From contig CAZQEZ010000051.1 in assembly GCA_964592475.1 (NCBI GenBank), forward strand, positions 1-29,658: DNA of 29,658 nt, in the 5' to 3' direction. The notes below the pieces were generated by a model, which saw only the letters and a list, made by a program, of their open reading frames with translations, was not told the origin of the DNA and searched no databases. How positions within the stretch are numbered: the stretch's first letter is position 1; the number at the start of each line of letters is the position of its first letter. Source of the DNA: CAZQEZ01 sp964592475. GTDB lineage: Bacteria; Bacteroidota; Bacteroidia; Cytophagales; Cyclobacteriaceae. The position numbers and the translations under genes are program-made. Positions 8,165 through 18,145 of this stretch are shown here, in pieces.

Positions 8165-10039
8165 ATGGATAGAAACCAAGTAATCGGATTGGTGTTGATG
8201 GGGGTTCTTTTTGTGGCCTGGATGTATTTTTTTGGCCCTGAAACAACTGAATTAGAGCCTCGGGAAGAACCATCTACCGAACAAGTAACTGAAGATAAAC
8301 CAGCATCACCATCAATTGATGAGAAAAAAGAAACCACACTTGATCGGGCTTTATCAGAAGCTGATACCGCTACATTGGATGCTTCAGACTCTTTAAGCAT
8401 TGCCACACAGCAACAACAGTATGGTGTGTTTGCTGGCGCCGCTACTGGCGAGGCAAAAGAAGTGACGGCAGAAAATGACTTGATGCGTGTTGTATTTAAC
8501 ACCCGCGGAGGAGTGGCTTCACTAGTAGAACTAAAACAATTTAAAACTTATCAAAAAGAGCCTTTAATTCTATTTGATGAGTTAAGCAGCAAATTTGCTT
8601 ACCTGGTAGAAGTTAATAATCTGGATATAGATTTAACGGATCTATATTATAAAAGTGATTCTGACAATCTTGAGGTTGTAGAAGGCGATACAGCTTCAGT
8701 ATCCTTTACTGCAAATTTAGGCGGCAATCGCTCCATCAGTCATGTTTATACCTTTGTTCACAATTCTTACCAGATAGGTTATCAACTGATATTGCAAGGC
8801 TTAGAAGGCGTAATTGAAGATGATAATATCAACTTCGTATGGCAAGAACAAATAAAACCATTGGAAAAAGATTTGACTGAAGCTCGCAACAGAACTACCA
8901 TTACCTATTATCAAGCCAACGGTGATTTTGAAAAACTAAGTGAAAGCTCAACAGACTTAGAAGAAGAAACCATAGAGGAGGCAATAAAGTGGATTGGTTT
9001 CAAACAAAAATTCTTTACTTCTGCCATTATTGCCGATCAGTCTTTTACCAGTGGATATGCCAAAACATCGGTAAACGTTGATGATAGCACTACCTTGAAA
9101 AGTGGTGAAATAGCACTGGTAATTGGGGTCGAGGAAAACCAATCACCAGCTTTCACCTATTATTTCGGCCCCAATGATTACCAATTGATGAAAAAAGTAA
9201 CAGATGAATTTACGGAAAACATTAATTTGGGATGGCCTCCGATTAGTTACGTTAACAAGTTTCTAATTATTCCTATATTTCAATTTTTAGAAAAATACAT
9301 AGGCAATTATGGAATTATTATTTTCATCCTGGTAATTATTATTCGAATTATACTCTTTCCGCTATCTTACAAGTCACATGTTTCTATGGCCAAAACAAGG
9401 ATATTGAAGCCTGAAATAGACGCCCTTAAAGAAAAACATGGCGGAGATATGCAAAAGATGCAAGGAGATCAAATGCAACTATACCAAAAAGCAGGCGTAA
9501 ACCCATTGAGCGGTTGTATACCAATGCTTTTGCAAATGCCCATTCTGTTTGCTATGTTTTATTTCTTTCCTAATTCTATCGAGTTGCGACAAGAAGCATT
9601 TTTATGGGCAGATGACCTGAGCACCTATGACTCATTTATAACCTTTGGCACATCCGTGCCTCTTTTGGGTAATCACCTGAGTCTTTTCACTTTGCTTATG
9701 ACTATATCTACCATCTTATATACCTGGATGAACAATCAGGTTACCGCGGTTTCTGGTCCCATGAAGAATATTGGCTACATAATGCCTCTTGTTTTTTTGT
9801 TTGTCCTCAATTCTTTTTCATCGGCACTTACCTATTATTATTTCTTATCCAACATATTTTCTTTTGGTCAGCAAGCCGTAATTAAGCAATTTGTTAATGA
9901 CGAAAAATTGAAAAAAATAATAGAAGAAAATAAATTGAAAAACAAAGGCAAGAAAAAGTCAATGTTTACTGCCAGGCTTGAAGAAGCTATGAAAAGTCAA
10001 GAAGAAGCTAAAAAACAAAAAGGTAAAGGAAAAAAATAA
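8165..10039 (+). CDS. yidC: Membrane protein insertase YidC
   Basis: A 624-residue Oxa1/YidC insertase, alone or with SecYEG placing proteins in the inner membrane. Transmembrane helix 1 is at residues 5-24. A large periplasmic beta domain with an acidic, Ser/Thr-rich linker (about 30-90) follows. The conserved membrane core starts near 360 with the segment ending IIRIILFPLSYKS, then an amphipathic cytoplasmic loop rich in KxxM, the GCIPMLLQMPILFAMF helix and three further helices. The C-terminal tail is strongly basic (KKQKGKGKK), as in ribosome-binding YidC tails. It follows pyrG closely, a common Bacteroidota arrangement. Confidence 0.97.
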   Translation: MDRNQVIGLVLMGVLFVAWMYFFGPETTELEPREEPSTEQVTEDKPASPSIDEKKETTLDRALSEADTATLDASDSLSIATQQQQYGVFAGAATGEAKEVTAENDLMRVVFNTRGGVASLVELKQFKTYQKEPLILFDELSSKFAYLVEVNNLDIDLTDLYYKSDSDNLEVVEGDTASVSFTANLGGNRSISHVYTFVHNSYQIGYQLILQGLEGVIEDDNINFVWQEQIKPLEKDLTEARNRTTITYYQANGDFEKLSESSTDLEEETIEEAIKWIGFKQKFFTSAIIADQSFTSGYAKTSVNVDDSTTLKSGEIALVIGVEENQSPAFTYYFGPNDYQLMKKVTDEFTENINLGWPPISYVNKFLIIPIFQFLEKYIGNYGIIIFILVIIIRIILFPLSYKSHVSMAKTRILKPEIDALKEKHGGDMQKMQGDQMQLYQKAGVNPLSGCIPMLLQMPILFAMFYFFPNSIELRQEAFLWADDLSTYDSFITFGTSVPLLGNHLSLFTLLMTISTILYTWMNNQVTAVSGPMKNIGYIMPLVFLFVLNSFSSALTYYYFLSNIFSFGQQAVIKQFVNDEKLKKIIEENKLKNKGKKKSMFTARLEEAMKSQEEAKKQKGKGKK

Positions 10040-10120
10040 AATACGTACATTATCAACGAACAGAAAGTAAAAATAAGCAGTTCTTACTGTTCAAACATAG
10101 CTATTATATTAGTATATTAT

Positions 10121-10591
10121 ATGTATAAATTAATCAGGGTACTGTGGTTGTTTACTCTAGTTGGGTTTTTAGTTGCTTTTTTATCTACCTATGCCAATAT
10201 AGAAGAAGCAATAAAGCTAAAATTAAATAAAGAATCGGAAACTATAACAATAGGTAGAGACTTGTTTTTTTACCTTAGCATTGCTATTTTTCTGGTTGTA
10301 AATATTGTAATGTACATTTTTGCCCGTATTTTACGAAAATTACCCGCTCCACAACCTCATCAGAATTTATGGCTTGCCAAACCAGTTTTACGCCAGCGAC
10401 TGATTAATTGGTTACTAAGTTTCGCACTTGTTTTTAATCTTCTGTTTATATTTGCAATTGTTCTAATTGGCAATATGAGTGATATGTACGCCAGAGGCAA
10501 CATTACTTTCAACGTCTGGGTATATTCAACCGGAATATTTTTTGCTATTTGGATGATTGCGCTGCTCTTTATTTTTGCACGCAAAAATTAA
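10121..10591 (+). CDS. Four-helix membrane protein of unknown function
   Basis: A 156-residue protein I do not recognise. It has four predicted transmembrane helices, at about residues 6-24, 47-70, 96-118 and 130-152, arranged as two pairs. Each pair is separated by a polar stretch (ETITIGRD; DMYARGNI), which suggests an internal duplication. The middle loop is basic and proline-rich (RKLPAPQPHQN), so it is probably cytoplasmic. It lies between yidC and parE on the same strand, 81 and 127 bases from each, and may be co-transcribed. No catalytic motif is visible. Confidence 0.75.
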   Translation: MYKLIRVLWLFTLVGFLVAFLSTYANIEEAIKLKLNKESETITIGRDLFFYLSIAIFLVVNIVMYIFARILRKLPAPQPHQNLWLAKPVLRQRLINWLLSFALVFNLLFIFAIVLIGNMSDMYARGNITFNVWVYSTGIFFAIWMIALLFIFARKN

Positions 10592-10718
10592 ATTTTTTTA
10601 CCTCATTAAAATTAAAATGTGTCATATTTGGCATAAATAAATTTTACTTCTGACTCACTTACGAATTATCCGCTATATTTCGTAATTTTACAGTATTTGA
10701 TTTCAAACTTAATTGAAG

Positions 10719-12629
10719 ATGGCACAAGGCAACGCAAATTATACAGAAGATAGTATCAGGTCGCTCGATTGGAAAGAGCACATCCGGTTACGTCCAGGTA
10801 TGTACATAGGAAAGTTGGGCGATGGCTCATCTTTTGATGATGGTATTTATGTGTTGCTCAAAGAAGTTATCGACAATAGTATTGATGAGCACCTGATGGG
10901 AGCAGGTAATAAAATTGATATTAAAATTACTGACCACCGGGTGGAACTAAGAGACTTTGGCCGAGGCATTCCTTTAGGAAAAGTAGTAGACTGCGTATCA
11001 CGGATCAATACCGGTGGTAAGTATGACTCAAAAGCCTTTCAAAAATCAGTAGGACTTAATGGAGTAGGTACAAAAGCAGTAAATGCATTGTCAAATTATT
11101 TCAAAGTCCAGTCCTTTCGTGATAAAAAAACCAAAGTAGCTGAATTTTCAATGGGAGAATTAGTGAATGATGCAAAGGAAACCAAAACTAATGAAGCCAA
11201 TGGAACTTTAGTAGTATTTGAACCGGATGGCTCAATTTTTAAAAATTATCGCTACATTATTGATTTCATAGAAAATCAAATCTGGAATTATGCCTTTCTG
11301 AATTCAGGACTAACCATAATAGTCAATGGAAAAAAATACCATTCTGAAAATGGATTACTGGATTTATTGAATAGAAAAACCGACGAAGATAGTTTACGGT
11401 ATCCTATCATTCACCTAAAAGGGGAAGATATAGAAATGGCCCTTACCCACACCAGCCAATATGGCGAAGAGTATTACTCATTTGTAAATGGGCAACATAC
11501 AACACACGGGGGCACCCATTTAGCCGCTTTGCGCGAAGCCCTGGTAAAAACCGTAAGGGATCACTTCAATAAAAATTACGATGCCACCGATATACGAGCC
11601 AGTGTTGTGGGGGCTATCTCTATCAGAATTCAGGATCCCGTTTTTGAATCACAGACAAAAACAAAATTGGGCTCGCAAACCATAGGACCAGACGGGCCTA
11701 CCATGCGAACTTTCATTAATGATTTTGTTTCTAAAAATCTTGATGATTACCTACACCGGCACAAAGATATTGCCTCAGCCATGGAAAAGCGCATTTTGCA
11801 ATCGGAAAGAGAGCGTAAAGAAATTGCCGGTATTAAAAAATTAGCCAACGAACGAGCAAAGAAAGCCAACCTACACAATAAAAAATTAAGAGATTGCCGA
11901 CTCCACTTGGATGATAATAAAAATGGCGGTGAAAACACCATGATTTTCATCACTGAGGGTGATTCTGCCAGTGGTTCGCTTACTAAGTCACGCGATGTAC
12001 AGACACAAGCAGTTTTTAGCTTGAGAGGTAAGCCGCTCAACTGTTATGGTCTCACAAAAAAAGTGGTTTATGAAAATGAAGAATTTAACTTGCTTCAACA
12101 TGCACTCAACATTGAAGACGGATTGGATGGCCTGCGCTATAGTAAAATCGTGATTGCAACTGATGCCGATGTAGACGGAATGCACATTCGCATGCTGCTA
12201 CTTACTTTTTTTCTACAGTTCTTTCCAGATCTGGTTCGTAATGGTCATCTTTTTATTTTAGATACGCCCCTATTCAGGGTAAGAAATAAAAAGGAAACTA
12301 TTTATTGCTATAATGAAGATGATAAGATAAAAGCCATTGAAAAATTAACCGGAAAACCCGAAATTACTCGCTTCAAAGGATTGGGAGAAATTTCGCCAGA
12401 CGAATTCGGAACTTTTATTGGCGAAGATATTAAACTTGAGCCTGTATTGCTAAGCAAGGATACCAGTGTAAAACAATTATTGAGCTTTTACATGGGTAAA
12501 AATACCCCTAAGCGGCAAGAGTTTATCATTAGCAACTTAAAAATAGAGAAAGACATTGTAAAAGCCGAGGCTGAGCCATTAGAGGCTCTTGCAGAAAAAG
12601 AAACAGAAATATCGACCGTGGTAGAATAA
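10719..12629 (+). CDS. parE: DNA topoisomerase IV subunit B
   Basis: A 636-residue type IIA topoisomerase ATPase subunit. The GHKL ATPase domain has EVIDNSIDEHL, DFGRGIP and GLNGVGTKAVNALS. The transducer follows, then the TOPRIM domain with EGDSASGS (about 413) and DADVDGMHI (about 482), and a short C-terminal region. Pairing with the downstream A subunit gives the enzyme that unlinks daughter chromosomes. ParE rather than GyrB is chosen because the neighbour is a Bacteroidota-type ParC. The ATG at 10719 is preferred over a TTG two codons upstream. It ends 21 bases before parC, so the two are an operon. Confidence 0.93.
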   Translation: MAQGNANYTEDSIRSLDWKEHIRLRPGMYIGKLGDGSSFDDGIYVLLKEVIDNSIDEHLMGAGNKIDIKITDHRVELRDFGRGIPLGKVVDCVSRINTGGKYDSKAFQKSVGLNGVGTKAVNALSNYFKVQSFRDKKTKVAEFSMGELVNDAKETKTNEANGTLVVFEPDGSIFKNYRYIIDFIENQIWNYAFLNSGLTIIVNGKKYHSENGLLDLLNRKTDEDSLRYPIIHLKGEDIEMALTHTSQYGEEYYSFVNGQHTTHGGTHLAALREALVKTVRDHFNKNYDATDIRASVVGAISIRIQDPVFESQTKTKLGSQTIGPDGPTMRTFINDFVSKNLDDYLHRHKDIASAMEKRILQSERERKEIAGIKKLANERAKKANLHNKKLRDCRLHLDDNKNGGENTMIFITEGDSASGSLTKSRDVQTQAVFSLRGKPLNCYGLTKKVVYENEEFNLLQHALNIEDGLDGLRYSKIVIATDADVDGMHIRMLLLTFFLQFFPDLVRNGHLFILDTPLFRVRNKKETIYCYNEDDKIKAIEKLTGKPEITRFKGLGEISPDEFGTFIGEDIKLEPVLLSKDTSVKQLLSFYMGKNTPKRQEFIISNLKIEKDIVKAEAEPLEALAEKETEISTVVE

Positions 12630-12650
12630 AGATAAGAAAAACAGAAGGAA

Positions 12651-15227
12651 ATGGAAGAAAACGGACAAAATCATAAAGAGGAAGACGGCTTACACGAGTC
12701 ATTGCAAATCACCGGAATGTATGAAAACTGGTTTCTTGATTATGCCTCTTATGTTATTTTGGAACGAGCAGTACCAGCAATAGGCGATGGGCTAAAGCCG
12801 GTACAAAGACGAATCCTGCATGCCTTGAAAGAAATGGACGATGGACGCTACAACAAAGTAGCCAATATCATTGGTCAAAGCATGCAATATCACCCTCATG
12901 GCGATGCTTCCATTGGTGACGCCATGGTAAATATGGGACAAAAAGACCTGCTGATAGATACTCAAGGTAATTGGGGCGATCTACGCACGGGAGACCCTGC
13001 AGCCGCACCTAGATACATTGAAGCGCGTCTATCAAAATTTGCGCTCGATGTTGTCTTTAATCCTCAAACTACAGAATGGCAACTAAGCTATGACGGCCGT
13101 AAGAAAGAACCGGTTACTTTTCCAGCAAAATTTCCACTACTGCTGGCACAAGGAGTTGAAGGTATAGCGGTAGGTTTAAGCACAAAAATTCTACCTCACA
13201 ATTTTAATGAACTTATCGAAGCTTCCATTGCTATACTAAAGGGCAAAAAAACTAATATTTTACCCGATTTTCCTAACGGGGGCCTGGCAGATTTTTCGGA
13301 TTATAACGAAGGTAGACGTGGAGGAAAAATAAGAGTAAGAGCTAAAATAGAAGAATTTGATAAAAAAACGCTGGTAATTAAGGATATACCCTATGGAGTT
13401 ACCACTACCAATTTGATTGATTCCATTATAAAAGCAAATGATAAGGGAAAAATAAAAATCAAAAAAGTAGTAGATAATACCGCCAAAGATGTTGAAATAC
13501 TGGTTTCTTTGGCTTCGGGTCAGTCGCCCGACATTACAATTGATGCCCTATACGCCTTTACTGATTGTGAAGTTTCGATTTCGCCAAATGCCTGCGTGAT
13601 TATTGATGACAAACCGCATTTTTTGAGCGTAAACGAGATATTGAAGATTAACACGGATCAAACTGTCGAACTGCTTAACCGTGAATTAGAAATCCGAAAG
13701 AATGAATTACTTGAAAAACTGTTGTTTTCTTCTCTGGAAAAGATTTTTATTGAAAACAGGATTTATCGTGATATAGAGGAATGTGAAACCTGGGAAAGTG
13801 TATTGGAAACAATAGACCAAGGGCTAGACCCATACAAGCATCAATTCTATCGTGAAATAGTGCAAGATGATATTTTCCGCCTCACAGAAATAAAAATAAA
13901 GCGTATTTCTAAATTTGATTCTTTTAAGGCCGATGAACTAATGCGCAAATTGGAGGAAGAATTGAAGGAGGTAGAGCATCATTTGGCCAGTATTATTGAC
14001 TATGCCATCAATTACTTTAAAAAACTTAAAGAAAAATATGGCAAAAACAAAGAACGGAAAACAGAAATAAAATCATTTGAGAATATTTCTGCAACAATTG
14101 TAGCTGCTAACAATGCTAAGCTTTATGTAAATAGAGCCGATGGGTTTATTGGTACCGGACTAAAAAAAGATGAATTTGTAAGTGAATGCTCTGACATTGA
14201 CGACATCATTGTTTTTAGAAGGGATGGTATTTTTAAAGTAACCAAAATAAGCGATAAAACATTCGTGGGCAAAGACATCATTCATATAGCAGTTTTTAAA
14301 AAGAATGATGAACGCATGGTGTATAATATGATTTACCTGGATGGAGCATCTGGCAAATCATTTTCGAAGCGCTTTCAGGTACTGGCCATTACCCGCGACA
14401 AGGAGTATAATCTAACCAAGGGAAGCAGAGGTTCCAAAGCACTTTACTTTACCGCAAATCCCAATGGAGAAGCTGAAATTGTAACTGTAAACCTGACCGC
14501 GAAATCTAAAGCTCGCAAAAAAGAATTTGACTTTGACTTTGCCGAACTGGATATAAAGGGAAGAAACTCTCAAGGAAACACCTTAACTAAATATCCCATT
14601 AGAAAAATAAGCCTTAAATCAGAAGGAGCATCAACGCTTGGCGGTTTGGATATCTGGTACGATAGCTCCGTGGGTAGAATTAATACTGATGAAAGAGGTA
14701 AGTATCTAGGCACTTTTAGAGAAGGAGATAATATATTAGTCATTTATAAAGATGGTTCTTATGAACTTACCAACTTTGAATTAACCAATCGGTATGAACA
14801 TGAAAGCGTCAATTTAATTGAAAAGTTTGACCCAGCTAAAGTTGTTTCCTGTGTTTATTTTGACAACAAAAGCAAACAGTACTTTGTAAAGCGTTTTCAT
14901 ATTGAAACAACCTCTATAGATAAGCGATTTACCTTCATAAGTGAAACCAGAGGGTCATACCTTGCCATCGTAACTACAGAAAAAGAACCTCAATTAGAAA
15001 TTGTGTACCTCAAAAACGACGAAAAAGAAACAATGCTTCACGATTTTGATATTTTAATTGATGTAAAAGGCTGGAAATCAATTGGCAACAGATTATCTAC
15101 ACATAAAATAAATTCTTTGAAACTTGTCAGCAATCAAAAAGAAACAGATGACGGAAAATATAAGGTAGGTAGTACAGTTGATTTAAATGCAAAAAAGAAT
15201 GACGACGACCAGCTAAAGATGTTTTAA
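12651..15227 (+). CDS. parC: DNA topoisomerase IV subunit A
   Basis: An 858-residue breakage-reunion subunit. The winged-helix domain has DGLKPVQRRILHAL, the YHPHGDASIGDAM region and the catalytic Tyr122 in APRYIEARL. A tower and coiled-coil region (about 330-470) follows, then a C-terminal beta-pinwheel of degenerate repeats (about 490-840). In the segment equivalent to the quinolone-resistance-determining region, the position of E. coli ParC Ser80 is Ala and that of Glu84 is Asp. I believe this is usual for ParC in this phylum and not evidence of acquired resistance. It converges with the glycosyltransferase gene, with only 37 bases between stop codons and no obvious terminator. Confidence 0.94.
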   Translation: MEENGQNHKEEDGLHESLQITGMYENWFLDYASYVILERAVPAIGDGLKPVQRRILHALKEMDDGRYNKVANIIGQSMQYHPHGDASIGDAMVNMGQKDLLIDTQGNWGDLRTGDPAAAPRYIEARLSKFALDVVFNPQTTEWQLSYDGRKKEPVTFPAKFPLLLAQGVEGIAVGLSTKILPHNFNELIEASIAILKGKKTNILPDFPNGGLADFSDYNEGRRGGKIRVRAKIEEFDKKTLVIKDIPYGVTTTNLIDSIIKANDKGKIKIKKVVDNTAKDVEILVSLASGQSPDITIDALYAFTDCEVSISPNACVIIDDKPHFLSVNEILKINTDQTVELLNRELEIRKNELLEKLLFSSLEKIFIENRIYRDIEECETWESVLETIDQGLDPYKHQFYREIVQDDIFRLTEIKIKRISKFDSFKADELMRKLEEELKEVEHHLASIIDYAINYFKKLKEKYGKNKERKTEIKSFENISATIVAANNAKLYVNRADGFIGTGLKKDEFVSECSDIDDIIVFRRDGIFKVTKISDKTFVGKDIIHIAVFKKNDERMVYNMIYLDGASGKSFSKRFQVLAITRDKEYNLTKGSRGSKALYFTANPNGEAEIVTVNLTAKSKARKKEFDFDFAELDIKGRNSQGNTLTKYPIRKISLKSEGASTLGGLDIWYDSSVGRINTDERGKYLGTFREGDNILVIYKDGSYELTNFELTNRYEHESVNLIEKFDPAKVVSCVYFDNKSKQYFVKRFHIETTSIDKRFTFISETRGSYLAIVTTEKEPQLEIVYLKNDEKETMLHDFDILIDVKGWKSIGNRLSTHKINSLKLVSNQKETDDGKYKVGSTVDLNAKKNDDDQLKMF

Positions 15228-15264
15228 TTAAAACAGAAGAATGATATTCCAGCTAAATAAAAAA

Positions 15265-16557
15265 TCAGACAATAATTGAGCTGTAGTTCCAATTTTTATC
15301 CATTCTTCTAAATATTTTCAATAGTTCCTCGGGGGTATGAACTGGCTGATCAGATGGAAAAACTGCTTGAATTAACCATTGAGCTGCTTCGACAACAGGT
15401 ACATCATTTTGTCCTTGCACATCGCGAGCAAAATGAAAAAACTGAAGTACTTTCAACCCATTAAACCAGGCATAAAATTGCTTTATAAATGAAGAATAGT
15501 TTCCGGCATTATTTTTTATTTTTATAAAGGCAGGTATAAAATTTCTTGAGTCAAGATATCTCTGAACATTGGCTGGCAATTGCTTTAAGGTCTCCCCTAT
15601 TTCATTGGAGCTGTAAATTTTGGGCAGTAAAGTCAAAAAATGCTGCAAATCAACAAATGATTCCGGATTATAGCTCATTAAAACCTCTTTTTGCTGGTTA
15701 ACCCACTGGCTTATTTCTTTTCCGGTACCAAATGGCACTCGCTCCGATACGCGAGGGGAAGGCTTTATTGTGGTAGTATTTAATTCGCTGAAGCCGGGCA
15801 AGGAAAATAATTTTTGCAAAAAGTAGAAATCTTCTCCTGCCTTACGCAAATTCATACCGCCTTGTTTCTGATAAATATGAGACCGCACTGCAATGGCAGA
15901 GCCCACTGTTTGCCAAGCAAATGGGTAGCCCGCCCAACGTAAAGCATCGACATAATACCGTAAATACAATTCGTATTGTATTATTCCTTTAAGAATTAAA
16001 TCGGAATATCCATTCCCTTTAATAGGATGCTCATAATAAATAGAACATGCTGGAGTATTGCTTAGCTCAAAATGATTGTAAATCGCGATAAGATAATTAC
16101 TTTCACACGCGCAATCTGCATCAAAACAGACAATAATACCTTGTTTATGAATACTGTCCTTAGTAGCTTTCAATTGTTCAAATCTTCTTACCGCTTCATC
16201 CATACCAATTTTACGGGCAAGTCCTACCCCGGCATGCTTAGCAGGCATATCATAAACGGTTATAAAATGAACGTTGATCCAAGAAGGTGCATTTTTTTTT
16301 GTTTCTTTTCCTTTAGCCAGTGATTCTTGATTAATCCGCCTGGTTTCCTCCTCTGCATTTTCACTATGATTGATAACTACTATTACTTCAACTCCGCATG
16401 GCGGTTTTTCGCAGTTGATCAGGTTTTGTAATGCAGTGTCCAAGTGAAGCTCCCGGAAAGAGGGAATTACAATTACAAGATTTAAATTATCGGCTGGTTT
16501 TGTTTTGATCCGAGGCCCCGGAGTTGCGTATCGTTGCAGGTATAGGTTTTGGCTCAT
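15265..16557 (-). CDS. Family 2-type glycosyltransferase, cytosolic
   Basis: A 430-residue protein with a GT-A-like N-terminal half: LVIVIPSFRE near residue 30, the metal/nucleotide-sugar motif CFDADC at about 145, a TVGSAIAVR segment, and GEDFYFLQ as the probable catalytic acidic motif. No transmembrane helices are apparent. The C-terminal 170 residues are helical with no recognised domain. Its start overlaps the pdxH stop as TGATG, which suggests translational coupling. An ATG 27 bases upstream inside pdxH is possible. The sugar and acceptor are unknown, and the pairing with pdxH gives no functional hint. Confidence 0.8.
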   Translation of the reverse strand: MSQNLYLQRYATPGPRIKTKPADNLNLVIVIPSFRELHLDTALQNLINCEKPPCGVEVIVVINHSENAEEETRRINQESLAKGKETKKNAPSWINVHFITVYDMPAKHAGVGLARKIGMDEAVRRFEQLKATKDSIHKQGIIVCFDADCACESNYLIAIYNHFELSNTPACSIYYEHPIKGNGYSDLILKGIIQYELYLRYYVDALRWAGYPFAWQTVGSAIAVRSHIYQKQGGMNLRKAGEDFYFLQKLFSLPGFSELNTTTIKPSPRVSERVPFGTGKEISQWVNQQKEVLMSYNPESFVDLQHFLTLLPKIYSSNEIGETLKQLPANVQRYLDSRNFIPAFIKIKNNAGNYSSFIKQFYAWFNGLKVLQFFHFARDVQGQNDVPVVEAAQWLIQAVFPSDQPVHTPEELLKIFRRMDKNWNYSSIIV

Positions 16558-17195
16558 CAAGGAGAAAGACGCTCTATTTTCCATTCATCGGATGACAACA
16601 GTGTGTATTGTATTCGATCGTGCAAACGACTGGGCCTGCCCTGCCAGAATTCTATGCGAGAAGGAGTTACTCCATAACCACCCCAATGGTTAGGTCTGGG
16701 CACCTCACGGCCAAAATAGCGAAGTGCATGCCGTACAAATTTTTTCTTTAATTGATTGCGGTTGGATAATGGTTCGCTTTGGGCCGAAGCCCAGGCACCT
16801 AGCTGACTTTTGCGTGGTCTGCTATGAAAATATTGATCAGAAACCGCATCAGCCACTTTTTCGGTTGTGCCTATTATATTAACCTGTCTTTCAAGCGGTT
16901 GCCAAAAAAAATTTATGGCTACTTTGTTGTTATGAGCAATTTGCTTACCTTTTCTTCCTTCATAATTGGTGTAGAAAATAAATTTCCCCTCTTCAATTCC
17001 TTTCAAAAGTACTACCCTCGAACAAGGTTGTCCCTGATCATCTACCGTGGAAAGTACCATGGCATTTGTTTCCGGTACCTCTGCATTCAAAGCTTCTTGA
17101 AACCATTTTTCAAATTGTTGTATAGGATCAGCGATGAGATGATCTAAATCAAGTTCTTCTCTTTTATAATCAACCCTCAGATCAGCTATTTTCAT
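16557..17195 (-). CDS. pdxH: Pyridoxamine 5'-phosphate oxidase
   Basis: A 212-residue FMN-dependent oxidase converting pyridoxine or pyridoxamine 5'-phosphate to pyridoxal 5'-phosphate. The split-barrel FMN-binding region is visible as RVVLLKGIEEGKFIFYTNY and GKQIAHNNKVAINFFWQPLERQV. SRPRKSQLGAWASAQSE follows, then the C-terminal substrate-binding signature PRPNHWGGYGVTPSRIEFWQGRPSRLHDR in parts, ending in WKIERLSP. Length is normal. It is followed with a one-base stop/start overlap by a glycosyltransferase, and is divergent from yqgE across 199 bases in which I see no clear promoter. Confidence 0.97.
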   Translation of the reverse strand: MKIADLRVDYKREELDLDHLIADPIQQFEKWFQEALNAEVPETNAMVLSTVDDQGQPCSRVVLLKGIEEGKFIFYTNYEGRKGKQIAHNNKVAINFFWQPLERQVNIIGTTEKVADAVSDQYFHSRPRKSQLGAWASAQSEPLSNRNQLKKKFVRHALRYFGREVPRPNHWGGYGVTPSRIEFWQGRPSRLHDRIQYTLLSSDEWKIERLSP

Positions 17196-17394
17196 ATTAA
17201 AACACGTTTGATCAAATTATATGAAATACCTTAAACTTGTGCAAGCAATAAATAGTTATGAATTAGCAAAATTAAACGATATAAAATGTTTATTTGTATC
17301 GATTACAACGAATCTTGCAATTACACTGTCTATATAAAAACATATATTGCTTAACTTCATTATTTTAAATGATATAAAATATAAATAGCTATTT

Positions 17395-17970
17395 ATGGAT
17401 TATTTTGGACACCAGGAAAACCGGAAACCTGCTAAAGGAGATTTATTAATATCGGAGCCATTTTTACCAGATCCAAACTTTGAAAGAACTGTAGTTCTAT
17501 TATGTGAACATAATGATCAAGGATCTTTTGGTTTTGTGTTAAATAAGCCTTCTATACTTAAGTTTAGCGATGTAATGGACGAATCTTCTTACCAGGAACT
17601 TCTCTATGTAGGAGGACCGGTGGAACAGGATACACTTCATGTCTTACACACTCAGGGAAATCTTTTAGAAGGTAGTGTTGATTTGGGAAATGGCATTTTT
17701 TGGGGTGGTAATTTTGAACAATTACAATTATTGGCAGACACTCAACAAATTGAGCCAGCAAATTTTAAGTTTTTTCTAGGTTATTCAGGTTGGTCAATTG
17801 GTCAATTGGAAATGGAGCTTAAGGAAAAAACCTGGATTATTTCCAATCAAGCCCAAAAAGAACAGGTTTTTGATATGGATGCCGAACAGCTCTGGAAAAA
17901 TGTTTTAAATGAAATGGGGGGTAAGTTTAAGATGATCTCAAATTATCCAATTGATCCACGATTAAATTAA
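17395..17970 (+). CDS. yqgE: YqgE/AlgH family protein
   Basis: A 191-residue protein of the UPF0301 (YqgE/AlgH) family. Signatures are KGDLLISEPFLPDPNFERTVVLL, GSFGFVLNKP, VGGPV, a central glycine-rich FWGGNFEQL and FFLGYSGWSIGQLE. The family is widespread but lacks a firm biochemical role; the AlgH name comes from an alginate regulation phenotype in Pseudomonas. It is cytosolic, with no signal or helices. I recall the association with pdxH as common in Bacteroidota. A stop is followed by about 170 AT-rich bases before the DUF349 gene. Confidence 0.93.
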   Translation: MDYFGHQENRKPAKGDLLISEPFLPDPNFERTVVLLCEHNDQGSFGFVLNKPSILKFSDVMDESSYQELLYVGGPVEQDTLHVLHTQGNLLEGSVDLGNGIFWGGNFEQLQLLADTQQIEPANFKFFLGYSGWSIGQLEMELKEKTWIISNQAQKEQVFDMDAEQLWKNVLNEMGGKFKMISNYPIDPRLN

Positions 17971-18097
17971 TTGATTTGATTAGATTTGCATGATTTAATA
18001 AAAATAAATAACAAAAATATTTATAAGTAACTCACGATCAGTCTTTAATTATTTAGTATAATAATAATATTGAAGTCTATTAAGGCTTTCTTTTTAT

Positions 18098-18105
18098 TAA
18101 TTTTG
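18098..18105 (+). promoter_or_regulatory. -7 promoter element for the DUF349 gene
   Basis: TAATTTTG matches TAnnTTTG perfectly, 40 bases before the ATG at 18146. A TTG at 18070-18072 is upstream with a 25-base spacer, slightly longer than usual. Confidence 0.5.
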
Positions 18106-18145
18106 GTACACGTAGCCTGTGAAAAACAGGAAAAAAATCGACCTT

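Noticed and set aside
12651..15227. Ala at the ParC Ser80-equivalent position as acquired quinolone resistance
   Set aside because: The block HPHGDASIGDAM looks like the normal sequence for this phylum rather than a mutation.
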